Of a stretch of DNA of 64,000 nt, positions 1 through 9,153 are shown piece by piece (positions within the stretch are counted from its first letter, which is position 1; every line of letters begins with the position of its first letter). The translations under genes were made by a program, and so were the position numbers. Below the pieces are notes generated by a model, which had not been told where the DNA came from, did not search any database, and saw nothing but the letters and a program-made list of their open reading frames with translations. The stretch spans positions 434,001-498,000 of the forward strand of contig NZ_VTOX01000002.1 of assembly GCF_012184415.1 (NCBI RefSeq). Reading direction: 5' to 3'. Origin of the DNA: Ramlibacter lithotrophicus. Lineage in GTDB: Bacteria > Pseudomonadota > Gammaproteobacteria > Burkholderiales > Burkholderiaceae_C.

Positions 1-1386
1 CCCACCGCGACCTGGTACGAGAAGAACGACCTCAACACCAGCGACATGCATCCCTTCATCCACCCGCTCTCGACGGCGGTGGACCCGGCCTGGCAGGCCA
101 GGAGCGACTGGGAGATCTACAAGGGCTTCGCGAAGAAGTTCAGCGAGCTGTGCCCCGGGCACCTCGGCGTGGAGAAGGAAGTGGTGCTCTCGCCGCTGAT
201 GCACGACACGCCGGCCGAGCTGGCGCAGCCCTTCGGCGTCGCCGACTGGAAGCGCGGCGACTGCGACTTGATTCCCGGCAAGACGGCGCCGAACATCGCG
301 GTGGTCGAGCGCGACTACCCCAACGTGTACAAGCGCTTCACGGCGCTCGGCCCGCTGATGGACAAGGCAGGCAACGGCGGCAAGGGCATCGCCTGGAACA
401 CGCAGACCGAGGTCGAGCAGCTGGGCCAGTTGAACGGCACCGTCAAGGACAGGGGCCCGACCAAGGGCCGGCCGTCCATAGACACCGACATCGACGCCTG
501 CGAGGTGATCCTGCAGCTGGCCCCCGAGACCAACGGGCATGTGGCCGTGAAGGCCTGGGAGGCGCTGGGCAAGCAGACGGGCATCGACCACGCGCACCTC
601 GCGCTGCACCGCGAGGACGAGAAGATCCGCTTCCGCGACGTGCAGGCGCAGCCGCGCAAGATCATCTCGTCGCCGACCTGGAGCGGGCTGGAAAGCGAGA
701 AGGTCTCGTACAACGCCGGCTACACCAACGTGCACGAGTTGATCCCATGGCGCACCTTGACGGGACGCCAGCAGTTCTTCCTGGACCACCCGTGGATGGC
801 GGCGTTCGGCGAGCAGTTCTCCAGCTACCGGCCGCCGGTGGACCTGAAGACCACGGGCTCGATCGAGAAGATCAAGGGCAACGGCAACACCGAGATCCTG
901 CTGAACTTCATCACGCCGCACCAGAAGTGGGGCATCCACTCGACCTACAGCGACAACCTGCTGATGCTCACCCTCAACCGGGGCGGCCCGGTGATCTGGC
1001 TGTCGGAGGAGGACGCCAAGCGGGCCGGCATCGCCGACAACGACTGGGTCGAGCTGTTCAACGTCAACGGCGCGATCGCCGCCCGCGCGGTGGTCAGCCA
1101 GCGGGTCAACCCGGGCATGGTGCTGATGTACCACGCCCAGGAGAAGATCATCAACACCCCCGGCTCCGAGATCACCGGCCAGCGCGGCGGCATCCACAAC
1201 TCGGTCACCCGGATCGTGCTCAAGCCCACGCACATGATCGGCGGCTACGCGCAGTTCAGCTACGGCTTCAACTACTACGGGACGATCGGCACCAACCGCG
1301 ACGAATTCGTGGTGGTGCGCAAGATGAACAAGGTGGACTGGCTCGACGAGGTCGCCGCCCCTGCCACGACGGGAGAACACGCATGA
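1..1386 (+). CDS. narG: Respiratory nitrate reductase alpha subunit, 3' part
   Basis: This is the C-terminal 461 residues of the molybdenum-bis-MGD catalytic subunit that reduces nitrate to nitrite on the cytoplasmic face of the membrane. The reading frame is open from base 1, so the gene starts outside the window; the full protein is usually about 1,250 residues. The visible part matches NarG almost throughout, for example PTATWYEK, TSDMHPFIHPLS, IRFRDVQAQPRKIISSPTW, NLLMLTLNRGGPVIWLS and GGIHNSVTRI. The iron-sulfur N-terminus is not present here. The stop overlaps the narH start (ATGA), as is usual in narGHJI operons. Family assignment is very secure; completeness cannot be judged. Confidence 0.97.
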   Translation, partial: PTATWYEKNDLNTSDMHPFIHPLSTAVDPAWQARSDWEIYKGFAKKFSELCPGHLGVEKEVVLSPLMHDTPAELAQPFGVADWKRGDCDLIPGKTAPNIAVVERDYPNVYKRFTALGPLMDKAGNGGKGIAWNTQTEVEQLGQLNGTVKDRGPTKGRPSIDTDIDACEVILQLAPETNGHVAVKAWEALGKQTGIDHAHLALHREDEKIRFRDVQAQPRKIISSPTWSGLESEKVSYNAGYTNVHELIPWRTLTGRQQFFLDHPWMAAFGEQFSSYRPPVDLKTTGSIEKIKGNGNTEILLNFITPHQKWGIHSTYSDNLLMLTLNRGGPVIWLSEEDAKRAGIADNDWVELFNVNGAIAARAVVSQRVNPGMVLMYHAQEKIINTPGSEITGQRGGIHNSVTRIVLKPTHMIGGYAQFSYGFNYYGTIGTNRDEFVVVRKMNKVDWLDEVAAPATTGEHA

Positions 1387-2915
1387 AAGTCCGCGCACAG
1401 ATCGGCATGGTCCTCAACCTGGACAAGTGCATCGGCTGCCATACCTGCTCGGTCACCTGCAAGAACGTCTGGACCAGCCGCCCCGGCATGGAATACGCCT
1501 GGTTCAACAACGTCGAGAGCAAGCCGGGCATCGGCTACCCCAAGGAGTGGGAAAACCAGGGCAAGTGGAACGGCGGCTGGGTGCGCAACGCCGACGGTTC
1601 GATCCAGCCGCGCCAGGGCAACAAGTGGCAGCTGCTGATGAAGATCTTCAGCAACCCCAACCTGCCGCAGATCGACGACTACTACGAGCCGTTCACGTAC
1701 GACTACGAGCACCTGCAGACGGCGCCGGAGATGAAGGCGGCGCCCACGGCACGTCCCCGCAGCCTGATCACCGGCCAGCGCATGGAGAAGATCGAGTGGG
1801 GTCCCAACTGGGAGGAGATCCTGGGCGGCGAATTCGCCAAGCGCGGCAAGGACGCCAACCTGGCGGATTTCGACAAGGTGCAAAAGGAGATGGTGGGCCA
1901 GTTCGAGAACACCTTCATGATGTACCTGCCGCGGTTGTGCGAGCACTGCCTGAATCCGGCCTGCGTCGCATCGTGCCCGTCCGGCTCGATCTACAAGCGC
2001 GAGGAGGACGGCATCGTCCTGATCGACCAGGACAAGTGCCGCGGCTGGCGCATGTGCGTCTCGGGCTGCCCCTACAAGAAGATCTACTACAACTGGCAGT
2101 CGGGCAAGGCCGAGAAATGCATCTTCTGCTACCCGCGCATCGAGGCCGGCCAGCCGACCGTCTGCTCCGAAACCTGCGTCGGCCGCATCCGCTACCTCGG
2201 CGTCGTGCTGTATGACGCCGACCGCATCGAGCAGGCGGCGAGCGTCGAGAACGAGAAGGACCTCTACCAGGCCCAGCTCGACATCTTCCTCGACCCGAAC
2301 GATCCGAAGGTCATCGAGCAGGCACGCATCGACGGCATCCCGGACGCCTGGATGGAAGCCGCGCGCACCAGCCCCGTATACAAGATGGCGATCGACTGGA
2401 AGGTCGCCCTGCCGCTGCACCCGGAGTACCGCACGCTGCCGATGGTGTGGTACGTGCCGCCGCTGTCGCCGATCGCGTCGGCGGCGCATGCCGGCCACCT
2501 CGGCGCCAACGGCGAGATCCCGGACGTGCAGCAGATGCGCATCCCGGTGCAGTACCTGGCCAACCTGCTCACCGCCGGCGAGACCGGGCCGGTGGTCCGG
2601 TCGCTCGAGCGGATGCTGGCCATGCGCGCCTTCCAGCGCGGCAAGCACGTGGACGGCGTGGAGAACGCGGCCGTGCTCGACCAGGTCGGTCTTACGCAGG
2701 CGCAGGTCGAGGAGATGTACCAGGTGATGGCGATCGCCAACTACGAAGACCGGTTCGTCATCCCGAGCACGCACCGCGAGTACGCCGAGAACACCTTCGA
2801 CATGAAGGGCGGCTGCGGCTTCTCGTTCGGCAACGGCTGCTCCGAGGGGCAGTCGGAGACCAGCCTGTTCGGCGGCAAGAAGCCCCGCACCATTCCGATC
2901 AAGTCCGTCGTGTAG
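1383..2915 (+). CDS. narH: Respiratory nitrate reductase beta subunit (Fe-S electron transfer)
   Basis: NarH carries four Fe-S clusters that pass electrons from the NarI hemes to NarG. The 510-residue length is typical. The first cysteine group is C16, C19, C22 and C26 (CIGCHTCSVTC). Later groups are CEHCLNPACVASC, CRGWRMCVSGC (the Trp-containing group that gives the 3Fe-4S cluster in NarH) and CIFC...CSETC. The start at 1383 overlaps the narG stop by four bases. A much longer open frame runs upstream in the same register, but it lies over narG and is not coding. The next gene, narJ, starts 8 bases after the stop, so this is one transcription unit. Confidence 0.97.
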   Translation: MKVRAQIGMVLNLDKCIGCHTCSVTCKNVWTSRPGMEYAWFNNVESKPGIGYPKEWENQGKWNGGWVRNADGSIQPRQGNKWQLLMKIFSNPNLPQIDDYYEPFTYDYEHLQTAPEMKAAPTARPRSLITGQRMEKIEWGPNWEEILGGEFAKRGKDANLADFDKVQKEMVGQFENTFMMYLPRLCEHCLNPACVASCPSGSIYKREEDGIVLIDQDKCRGWRMCVSGCPYKKIYYNWQSGKAEKCIFCYPRIEAGQPTVCSETCVGRIRYLGVVLYDADRIEQAASVENEKDLYQAQLDIFLDPNDPKVIEQARIDGIPDAWMEAARTSPVYKMAIDWKVALPLHPEYRTLPMVWYVPPLSPIASAAHAGHLGANGEIPDVQQMRIPVQYLANLLTAGETGPVVRSLERMLAMRAFQRGKHVDGVENAAVLDQVGLTQAQVEEMYQVMAIANYEDRFVIPSTHREYAENTFDMKGGCGFSFGNGCSEGQSETSLFGGKKPRTIPIKSVV

Positions 2916-2923
2916 AGGCCGCC

Positions 2924-3601
2924 ATGAAGAAGAACCGCCACACCTTGCGCGCCCTGGCCTTGCTGCTGGGCTATCCCGACGCGCGGCTGCGCGAAGTGCT
3001 GCCGCAACTGTCCGACGCGATCGATGCCGAGGCCGCGCTGCCGAAAGCGCGCCGGGCCGAGCTGCGCGCCTTCGCCGCCGAGATGCAGCGCATCGACCCC
3101 ATCGACCTGGAATCGCGCTATGTCGAACTGTTCGACCGCGGCCGGGCGACGTCGCTGCACCTGTTCGAACACGTGCACGGCGACTCGCGCGATCGCGGGC
3201 CGGCCATGATCGACCTCACGCAGACCTACGAGAAGGCCGGCCTGTTCCTGGGTCCGCACGAGTTGCCGGACCACCTGTGCGTGGTGCTCGAGTTCGCGTC
3301 CACGCAGCCACCGGCCGTCGCGCGCGAGTTCCTCGGCGAGATGGCGCACATCCTCAACTCGATCTTCAGCGCGCTGCGCAAGCGCGACAGCCGCTATGCC
3401 AGCGTGCTGGCCGCGGTGCTGGAGCTCGCGGGCCAGAAGGCGGAGGCGGTGCCGGTCGTCGACGACGCGCCGATCGACGAGAGCTGGGCCGAGCCCGAGG
3501 CCTTCGGCGGCTGCGACAGCAAGGGCCAGGCCGCGCCGGGCCAGCCGCAACCCATCCACATCGTCCGCAAGAACACGCCGGCGCAGGGAGCACGCGCATG
3601 A
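2924..3601 (+). CDS. narJ: Nitrate reductase molybdenum cofactor assembly chaperone
   Basis: NarJ is a cytoplasmic chaperone that holds apo-NarGH until the molybdenum cofactor is inserted and the complex docks on NarI; it is not part of the final enzyme. The 225-residue protein has the family's helical core with LLGYPD near the N-terminus, RYVELFDRGRATSLHLFEHVHGDSRDRG, and LPDHLCVVLEF. A C-terminal tail of about 45 residues rich in Ala, Pro and Gln is less conserved. It sits between narH and narI, the canonical position, and its stop overlaps the narI start (ATGA). Confidence 0.96.
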   Translation: MKKNRHTLRALALLLGYPDARLREVLPQLSDAIDAEAALPKARRAELRAFAAEMQRIDPIDLESRYVELFDRGRATSLHLFEHVHGDSRDRGPAMIDLTQTYEKAGLFLGPHELPDHLCVVLEFASTQPPAVAREFLGEMAHILNSIFSALRKRDSRYASVLAAVLELAGQKAEAVPVVDDAPIDESWAEPEAFGGCDSKGQAAPGQPQPIHIVRKNTPAQGARA

Positions 3602-4377
3602 CCTACCTCAATCAGTTCCTGTTCGGGGTCTACCCGTACATCTGCCTGACGATCTTCCTGCTGGGCAGCCTGGTCCGCTTCGACCGCGACCAGTACACCT
3701 GGAAGAGCGACTCGTCGCAGTTGCTGCGCCATGGCCAGCTGCGCTGGGGCAGCAACCTGTTCCACGTCGGCATCCTGTTCCTGCTCGCGGGGCACGGCGC
3801 CGGCCTGCTGACGCCGCACTTCCTGTACGAGCCCTTCATTTCCGCCGGCAACAAGCAGCTGATGGCGATGGTCTCCGGCGGCCTGTTCGGCGTGCTCGGT
3901 TTCATCGGCGTGACGATCCTGCTGAACCGGCGGCTGACCGACCCGCGGATCCGCGCCACCTCGCGGGCCAGCGACATCATGCTGCTCGGGCTGCTGTGGG
4001 TGCAGTTCGCCCTGGGCCTGCTGACGATCCCGCTGTCCGCGCAGCACATGGATGGCAGCATGATGATGAAGCTGGCCGAATGGGCCCAGCGCATCGTCAC
4101 CTTCCGCGGCGGCGCCGCCGACCTGCTGGCCGACGCCGGCTGGGTGTTCAAGGCGCACATGTTCCTCGGCATGACGCTGTTCCTGGTGTTTCCGTTCACG
4201 CGGCTGGTCCACGTCTGGAGCGGCTTCGGCACCCTCGCCTACTTCGTGCGTCCGTACCAGGTGGTGCGCACACGCCGGCTGCTCAAGCGCGCCCCCGCCG
4301 CCGCCGCGGCACCGTCTCGCGCGCCGGAAGCCCCGGCGCTGCCGGAACTGGTGCTCGAACCCGGGAAGACGGCATGA
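3598..4377 (+). CDS. narI: Respiratory nitrate reductase gamma subunit (cytochrome b)
   Basis: NarI is the membrane cytochrome b that oxidises quinol and feeds electrons to NarH. Five hydrophobic segments are visible over the first 220 residues. Candidate heme ligands are histidines in the segment after LLRHGQL (LFHVGI, then AGHGAGL) and in the last membrane segment (AHMFLGM and TRLVHVWSG), matching the paired ligands known for the family. At 259 residues it is somewhat longer than the usual 225-230, because of an Ala/Pro-rich tail after the last helix (RAPAAAAAPSRAPEAP), probably an unstructured cytoplasmic extension. The stop overlaps the next start by four bases. Confidence 0.96.
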   Translation: MTYLNQFLFGVYPYICLTIFLLGSLVRFDRDQYTWKSDSSQLLRHGQLRWGSNLFHVGILFLLAGHGAGLLTPHFLYEPFISAGNKQLMAMVSGGLFGVLGFIGVTILLNRRLTDPRIRATSRASDIMLLGLLWVQFALGLLTIPLSAQHMDGSMMMKLAEWAQRIVTFRGGAADLLADAGWVFKAHMFLGMTLFLVFPFTRLVHVWSGFGTLAYFVRPYQVVRTRRLLKRAPAAAAAPSRAPEAPALPELVLEPGKTA

Positions 4378-5207
4378 GCGCGGGTCACGACGGATGCGGC
4401 AGCGGCGGTTGCGGCTGCGGCGGCCACGCGGCGCCGGCCGCCCCGGCTTCGGTCAACGGCATCAACCTGCTGGCCGAGGGCGAGCGCCTGGCCGAAGACG
4501 CCTTGCGCGAGCGCGCCTGGAGCGAACTGCTGCGCCAAGAGGCGGCACGCCAGGGGCTGCTGCCACCGCACGGCGACGACGAAGCGCCCGTCCTGTCCGC
4601 CGGCGACCAGCAGGTGATCCAGGCCATGCTCGAACGGCTGGTGCCGGTGCCGCCGCCCACCGACGAGGAGTGCCGGCGTTACTACGACTCGCACCAGTCC
4701 CGGTACGTCCAGGGTGCGCAGGTTCACGCCAGGCACATCCTCTTTGCCGTCACGCCGGCCGTGGACGTGCACAAGCTGGTGGTCCGCGCCGAGCAGGCCC
4801 TGCTGGACTTGAGCGGCAAGGACGTGCCCGCCAGCCGCTTTGCCGAACTGGCGCGCGAACTGTCGAACTGCCCGACCGGCGCGCAGGGCGGCGACCTCGG
4901 CTGGTTCGGACCGCACGAGTGCGCGGACGAGCTCGCGAACGAGTTCTTCCACCAGAAGAACCCCTTGCGCGGGATCGGGCTGCGCCCCAGGCTGGTGCAC
5001 AGCCGATACGGCTTTCACATCGTCGAGGTGCTGGGACGGCGGCAGGGCCGGCAGGCCTCGTTCGACGAGGTCCGCGACCGCATCGCCGTGGAACTGTCGC
5101 AGCAGTCGCGCGCCCGCGCGCTGCACCAATACATGCAGTTGCTCGCCGGCCGGGCCACGGTCCTCGGCGTGGAACTCGCCGCCGCCGACTCGCCGCTGGT
5201 GCAATAG
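4374..5207 (+). CDS. Parvulin-type peptidyl-prolyl isomerase attached to the nar operon
   Basis: This 277-residue protein has a parvulin (PpiC/rotamase) domain at roughly residues 115-215, seen as VHARHILFAV, NCPTGAQGGDLGWFG, ELANEFF and SRYGFHIVEVLGRR. It is expected to speed cis/trans proline isomerisation. There is no signal peptide, so it should act in the cytoplasm, plausibly on nitrate reductase subunits. The N-terminus is unusual: a Gly/Cys/His-rich stretch in the first 20 residues (HDGCGSGGCGCGGH) that could bind a metal. The start overlaps the narI stop (ATGA), so it is translationally coupled. A PPIase as the fifth nar gene is seen in other proteobacteria; its exact client is not known from sequence. 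Confidence 0.88.
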   Translation: MSAGHDGCGSGGCGCGGHAAPAAPASVNGINLLAEGERLAEDALRERAWSELLRQEAARQGLLPPHGDDEAPVLSAGDQQVIQAMLERLVPVPPPTDEECRRYYDSHQSRYVQGAQVHARHILFAVTPAVDVHKLVVRAEQALLDLSGKDVPASRFAELARELSNCPTGAQGGDLGWFGPHECADELANEFFHQKNPLRGIGLRPRLVHSRYGFHIVEVLGRRQGRQASFDEVRDRIAVELSQQSRARALHQYMQLLAGRATVLGVELAAADSPLVQ

Positions 5208-5223
5208 GCCAGCCGCCGGCGGT

Positions 5224-5257
5224 CGCAGGGGCGAATGGCAGCGCCAATGCCCCTGCG
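5224..5257 (+). terminator. Hairpin after the nar operon
   Basis: A 9-bp perfect inverted repeat (CGCAGGGGC with GCCCCTGCG) surrounds a smaller TGGC/GCCA stem. It begins 16 bases after the parvulin gene stop. There is no U-run, so it may be an mRNA 3'-end stabiliser or a weak or Rho-assisted terminator. It separates the nar transcript from the promoter region of the next unit. Confidence 0.5.
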
Positions 5258-5328
5258 CGGCATAGCCCTGTCCACCGGCCGCCCGATGGGGAACCTGCCT
5301 GTGTAGCGGGAACCAGAAATCCCTGTCT

Positions 5329-5342
5329 TTGACGCATAGCAA
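5329..5342 (+). promoter_or_regulatory. FNR/Anr/Dnr-like box upstream of the nitronate monooxygenase unit
   Basis: The sequence TTGAC-GCAT-AGCAA matches the FNR/Dnr consensus TTGAT-N4-ATCAA at 8 of 10 defined bases. Its centre lies about 77 bases before the GTG start of the monooxygenase. A weak -10-like GATAGC sits at 5363-5368, which would put the box near -41 of a start around 5375, the spacing of a class II activated promoter. The genes downstream (B12-type ribonucleotide reductase, NnrS) are ones often controlled by FNR or NO-responsive Dnr/NnrR regulators. Binding is inferred, not shown. Confidence 0.5.
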
Positions 5343-5412
5343 GAAAACCGCCTGCGGGCTCCGATAGCCTCCACCGGTGGAGCTGGTCCATCTTCGAATA
5401 TCTGGAGCACGA

Positions 5413-6729
5413 GTGGAAAAAGAGTTGACCGATGACCCCGGGGCCAATCCCTGCATCGGAGCGGTGGCAGCCGCGGAACTGCAGGCGATCGCGGCGACCT
5501 CGGGGCTTCGGCCGTGGCAGGTCGGGGGCAGGAGCCTGCTGCCCATCGTGCAAGGCGGCATGGGGGTGGGCGTTTCGGCCGGCGGCCTCGCCGGCACGGT
5601 GGCGGGACTGGGCGGGGTAGGCACGATTTCGTCGGTCGACCTGCGCCGGCACCACCCGGACCTGATGGCACGGACGGCCGACGTGGCCCGCCAGCCCGAC
5701 GCCAAGGCGCGGGTGGACGCCGCCAACCTGGAGGCGCTCGGGCGCGAGATCGCGCGGGCCCGCAAGCTGGCCGGCGGGCGCGGCCTGCTCGCGATCAACG
5801 TCATGAAGGCCGTGATGGAGTACGAACACTACGTGCGCCATTCGCTGGCCTGCGGCATCGACGCCGTGGTGGTGGGCGCCGGGCTGCCGCTGGACCTGCC
5901 CGAGCTCGCCCGCGATTACCCCAAGGCGGCGCTGATCCCCATCCTGTCCGACGCCCGCGGCGTGCAACTGCTGGTGCGCAAGTGGGAGAAGAAGGGCCGG
6001 CTGCCGGACGCCATCGTGATCGAGCACCCCCGGCTGGCCGGCGGCCACCTGGGCGCCTCGAAGATCGCCGACCTGGGCGATCGCCGGTTCGACTTCGACG
6101 TGGTGCTGCCGGAAGCGACCGCGTTCCTGCGCTCGGCCGGCCTCGAGGGCCGCGTCCCGCTGATTCCGGCCGGCGGCATTTCCTGCCTGCAGGACATCCA
6201 GCGCCTGCAGGCGCTCGGCGCCGCCGCGGTGCAGCTCGGCACGGCCTTCGCGGTGACGAAGGAATGCGACGCCCACCCGGAATTCAAGCGCATCCTGGCC
6301 GGCGCGACGCCGCAGGACATCGTCGAGTTCACCAGCGTGGCCGGCCTGCCGGCGCGCGCGGTGCGCACTCCCTGGCTGGACAAGTACCTGCGCCAGGAAG
6401 CCAAGCTCAGGGACAAGGCGCACGAGCAGCGCTGCAACCAGTGGTTCGACTGCCTGGCCCACTGCGGGCTGCGCGACGGCAACGCCGCCTGGGGACAGTT
6501 CTGCATCGACAAGTACCTTGGCCACGCGCTGGCGGGCCAGGTCAACCTGGGGCTGTTCTTCCGCGGTGCGGGGCGTGTACCCTTCGGGACGCAGATCCGT
6601 TCCGTGCAGGAACTGATGCGATGGCTGCTCGGCGGCATCCTGCCGGCGGGCGTGAAGGAAAACGAGGTCGACGGGTGGCCCGTCCTGGAGCAGGCCGAGG
6701 CCCTCGCCGCCGCCGAACAAGAGGCGTGA
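5413..6729 (+). CDS. Nitronate monooxygenase family flavoprotein
   Basis: FMN-dependent TIM-barrel enzymes of this family oxidise nitronates such as propionate-3-nitronate. The 438-residue protein shows the FMN-binding features: IVQGGMGVGVS near the N-terminus, GISCLQDIQRLQALGAAAVQLGTAF in the second half, and HPRLAGGHLG in the middle, where the family keeps its active-site His. I chose the GTG at 5413 because GGAG lies 5 bases upstream; an in-frame GTG at 5377 would add 12 residues but has no ribosome site. The stop is 4 bases before nrdJ, so the two are cotranscribed. In this anaerobic context an alternative role, such as another flavin-dependent reduction, is possible. Confidence 0.85.
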   Translation: MEKELTDDPGANPCIGAVAAAELQAIAATSGLRPWQVGGRSLLPIVQGGMGVGVSAGGLAGTVAGLGGVGTISSVDLRRHHPDLMARTADVARQPDAKARVDAANLEALGREIARARKLAGGRGLLAINVMKAVMEYEHYVRHSLACGIDAVVVGAGLPLDLPELARDYPKAALIPILSDARGVQLLVRKWEKKGRLPDAIVIEHPRLAGGHLGASKIADLGDRRFDFDVVLPEATAFLRSAGLEGRVPLIPAGGISCLQDIQRLQALGAAAVQLGTAFAVTKECDAHPEFKRILAGATPQDIVEFTSVAGLPARAVRTPWLDKYLRQEAKLRDKAHEQRCNQWFDCLAHCGLRDGNAAWGQFCIDKYLGHALAGQVNLGLFFRGAGRVPFGTQIRSVQELMRWLLGGILPAGVKENEVDGWPVLEQAEALAAAEQEA

Positions 6730-6733
6730 AAGC

Positions 6734-9139
6734 ATGAAGCGTGAGGCCGCCCGCGGGCTGCTCGCGGTGCAGCCGATCACCCGCGACGTGCTCCAGGAAA
6801 AGTACCTGAAGGAGGGCGAGCAGGACGTCGAGGACCTGTTCGCCCGCGTCGCGCGCGCCCTCGCGTCGGTCGAGGCCGAAGACCGGCGCGACGCGTGGCA
6901 GGCGAAATTCCACGAGAACCTGGGCCGGGGCGCGATCGGCGCCGGCCGCATCATGAGCGCCGCCGGCACCGACTTGCACGCGACGCTGATCAACTGCTTC
7001 GTGCAGCCAGTGGGCGACTGCATCCAGGGGCAGGACGCGGGCGGCTATCCCGGCATCTACGAGGCCCTGCGCGAGGCGGCCGAGACCATGCGCCGCGGCG
7101 GCGGCGTCGGCTATGACTTCTCGCGGATCCGCCCGCGCGGCGCCGAGGTGAAGGCGACGGCATCCGTCGCCTCCGGCCCGTGCAGCTACATCGACGTCTT
7201 CGACCACTCCTGCGCCACCGTGGAGAGCGCGGGCGCGCGCCGCGGCGCCCAGATGGGCGTGCTGCGCATCGACCACCCCGACGTGATGGAGTTCATCACC
7301 GCCAAGCGCACCCCGGGCCGCTGGAACAACTTCAACGTGTCGGTCGCCGTGACCGAGGCGTTCATGCGGGCGCTGGAGGCGGGCGAGGACTGGCCGCTGG
7401 CGCACGTCGCGCGCCCGGGCGCGGCGCTGCTGGCGCAAGGCGCGCACCAGCGCGCGGACGGTGCCTGGGTGTACCGCACCCTGCCCGCGGCGCAACTCTG
7501 GGACACCGTCATGAAGTCGGCGTACGACTTCGCCGAGCCCGGCATCCTGTTCCCGGACACGATCAACCGCGACAACAACCTGCGCTACTGCGAGCAGATC
7601 GCCGCGACCAACCCGTGCGGCGAGCAGCCGCTGCCGCCGTACGGCTGCTGCGACCTGGGCCCGGTGATCCTCACGCGCTTCGTGCGGAATCCGTTCGGCT
7701 TCACGGGAACGCCGCGGTTCGACTTCGAGGGTTTCGCGGCGGCCGTGGCCGTGCAGGTGCGCGCGCTGGACAACGTGCTGGACCTCACCTGGTGGCCGCT
7801 GCCCCAGCAGCAGGCCGAAGCCGCGTCCAAGCGCCGCATCGGCGTCGGCTTCACCGGCATGGGCGACACGCTGGCCATGCTGCGGCTGCGCTACGACGAG
7901 GAAGACGGCCGCGCGATGGCGGCGCGGATCGCGCGCTGCATGCGCGACGCCGCCTACCAGGCCTCGGTGGAACTCGCCAGGGAGAAGGGAGCGTTCCCGG
8001 CGTTCCGGGCCGACGGCTACCTGGAGGCCGGCACCTTCGCCAGCCGGCTGGACGAGCCGCTGAAGGCGGCCATCCGCGAGCACGGCATCCGCAACAGCCA
8101 CCTGCTGTCGATCGCGCCCACCGGCACCGTCAGCCTCGCCTTCGCCGACAACGCCTCGAACGGGATCGAGCCGGCGTTCTCGTGGACCTACCGCCGCCGC
8201 AAGCGCGAGGGCGACGGCAGCACCACCGAGTACGACGTCGAGGACCATGCGTGGCGCCTGTTCCGCGCGCTGGGCGGCGACACCTCCAGGCTGCCGCCTT
8301 GGTTCGTGTCGGCGCTGGCAATGCCGGCGGCCGGGCACATCGCGATGATGGAGGCGGTGCAGCCGTTCGTCGACACGGCGATCTCCAAGACCGTCAACGT
8401 GCCGGTGGACTATCCGTACGAGGACTTCAAGAACCTGTACCGCGAGGCCTGGCGCGCCGGCCTGAAGGGTCTCGCGACCTACCGTCCCAACGCCATCATC
8501 GGCGCCGTGCTGCAGACGGATGCGCCCCACCAGCCCGCGGCCGCGGCCGTCGCGCCGCCGGATCCTATGTACGAGGTGATCGCCAGCCGGCCCAAGGGCA
8601 CATTGCCGGCGGTGGCCGAGAAGATCGAGTACTGGACCCAGCAGGGCAGGCAGCACCTGTACCTGGTGGTCTCGTTCCTGCCGCTGCCCGACGGCCGCGA
8701 GCGCGCCATCGAGTTCTTCATGCCGGTCGGCCAGACCGGCGAGTCGCAGCAGTGGGTGACTTCCAGCATGCGCCTGCTCTCGCTGGCGGCGCGCGGCGGG
8801 TTCCTGAACCGGGCGCTGGCCGACATGCGCAAGGTCGCCTGGGACCGCGGGCCGGTGCGGCTGGGCATGTACACCAAGGCCGACGGCACCCAGGTGGCCA
8901 TGTGGCACGACTCGGAAGTGGCCGCCCTCGCCTACGCCCTGCAGAACATCATCGCCGGCCGCCGCGGCGAGGCGAAGGCGATGGACGCGCTGGCGGCCGG
9001 CACGCCGGGCGAAGTGGCCGCCGAGACCGTCGCCCCGATGAGCGGCCGCAAGTGCCCCGAATGCGGCGCGTACGCCACGATCCGCAAGGACGGGTGCGAC
9101 TATTGCACGCACTGCGGCCACATCGGCGCGTGCGGGTAA
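6734..9139 (+). CDS. nrdJ: Adenosylcobalamin-dependent (class II) ribonucleotide reductase
   Basis: Class II enzymes make deoxyribonucleotides using B12 as radical source, so they need neither oxygen nor a second subunit. The 801-residue protein has the family's conserved parts: INCFVQP with Cys88, RRGGGVGYDFS, the active-site NPCGEQ at residues 293-298, and IAPTGTVSLAF. The last 30 residues form a two-pair cysteine cluster (CPECG...CDYCTHCGHIGACG) that acts as the redox or zinc tail. There is no recognisable N-terminal ATP-cone. Its place between nitronate monooxygenase and nnrS suggests it supports DNA synthesis during nitrate-based growth; cobalamin would then be required. Confidence 0.93.
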   Translation: MKREAARGLLAVQPITRDVLQEKYLKEGEQDVEDLFARVARALASVEAEDRRDAWQAKFHENLGRGAIGAGRIMSAAGTDLHATLINCFVQPVGDCIQGQDAGGYPGIYEALREAAETMRRGGGVGYDFSRIRPRGAEVKATASVASGPCSYIDVFDHSCATVESAGARRGAQMGVLRIDHPDVMEFITAKRTPGRWNNFNVSVAVTEAFMRALEAGEDWPLAHVARPGAALLAQGAHQRADGAWVYRTLPAAQLWDTVMKSAYDFAEPGILFPDTINRDNNLRYCEQIAATNPCGEQPLPPYGCCDLGPVILTRFVRNPFGFTGTPRFDFEGFAAAVAVQVRALDNVLDLTWWPLPQQQAEAASKRRIGVGFTGMGDTLAMLRLRYDEEDGRAMAARIARCMRDAAYQASVELAREKGAFPAFRADGYLEAGTFASRLDEPLKAAIREHGIRNSHLLSIAPTGTVSLAFADNASNGIEPAFSWTYRRRKREGDGSTTEYDVEDHAWRLFRALGGDTSRLPPWFVSALAMPAAGHIAMMEAVQPFVDTAISKTVNVPVDYPYEDFKNLYREAWRAGLKGLATYRPNAIIGAVLQTDAPHQPAAAAVAPPDPMYEVIASRPKGTLPAVAEKIEYWTQQGRQHLYLVVSFLPLPDGRERAIEFFMPVGQTGESQQWVTSSMRLLSLAARGGFLNRALADMRKVAWDRGPVRLGMYTKADGTQVAMWHDSEVAALAYALQNIIAGRRGEAKAMDALAAGTPGEVAAETVAPMSGRKCPECGAYATIRKDGCDYCTHCGHIGACG

Positions 9140-9153
9140 GGCGGGGCCGTTGC

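Noticed and set aside
150-1382. Long in-frame extension upstream of narH
   Set aside because: It is the shifted frame of narG, with an Arg/Gly/Ala-rich composition typical of shadow frames in GC-rich DNA.
6542-9121. 859-codon open frame on the minus strand opposite nrdJ
   Set aside because: Its composition (His/Arg/Gly/Ala-rich, no domains) is that of an antisense shadow; nrdJ on the other strand has all family motifs.
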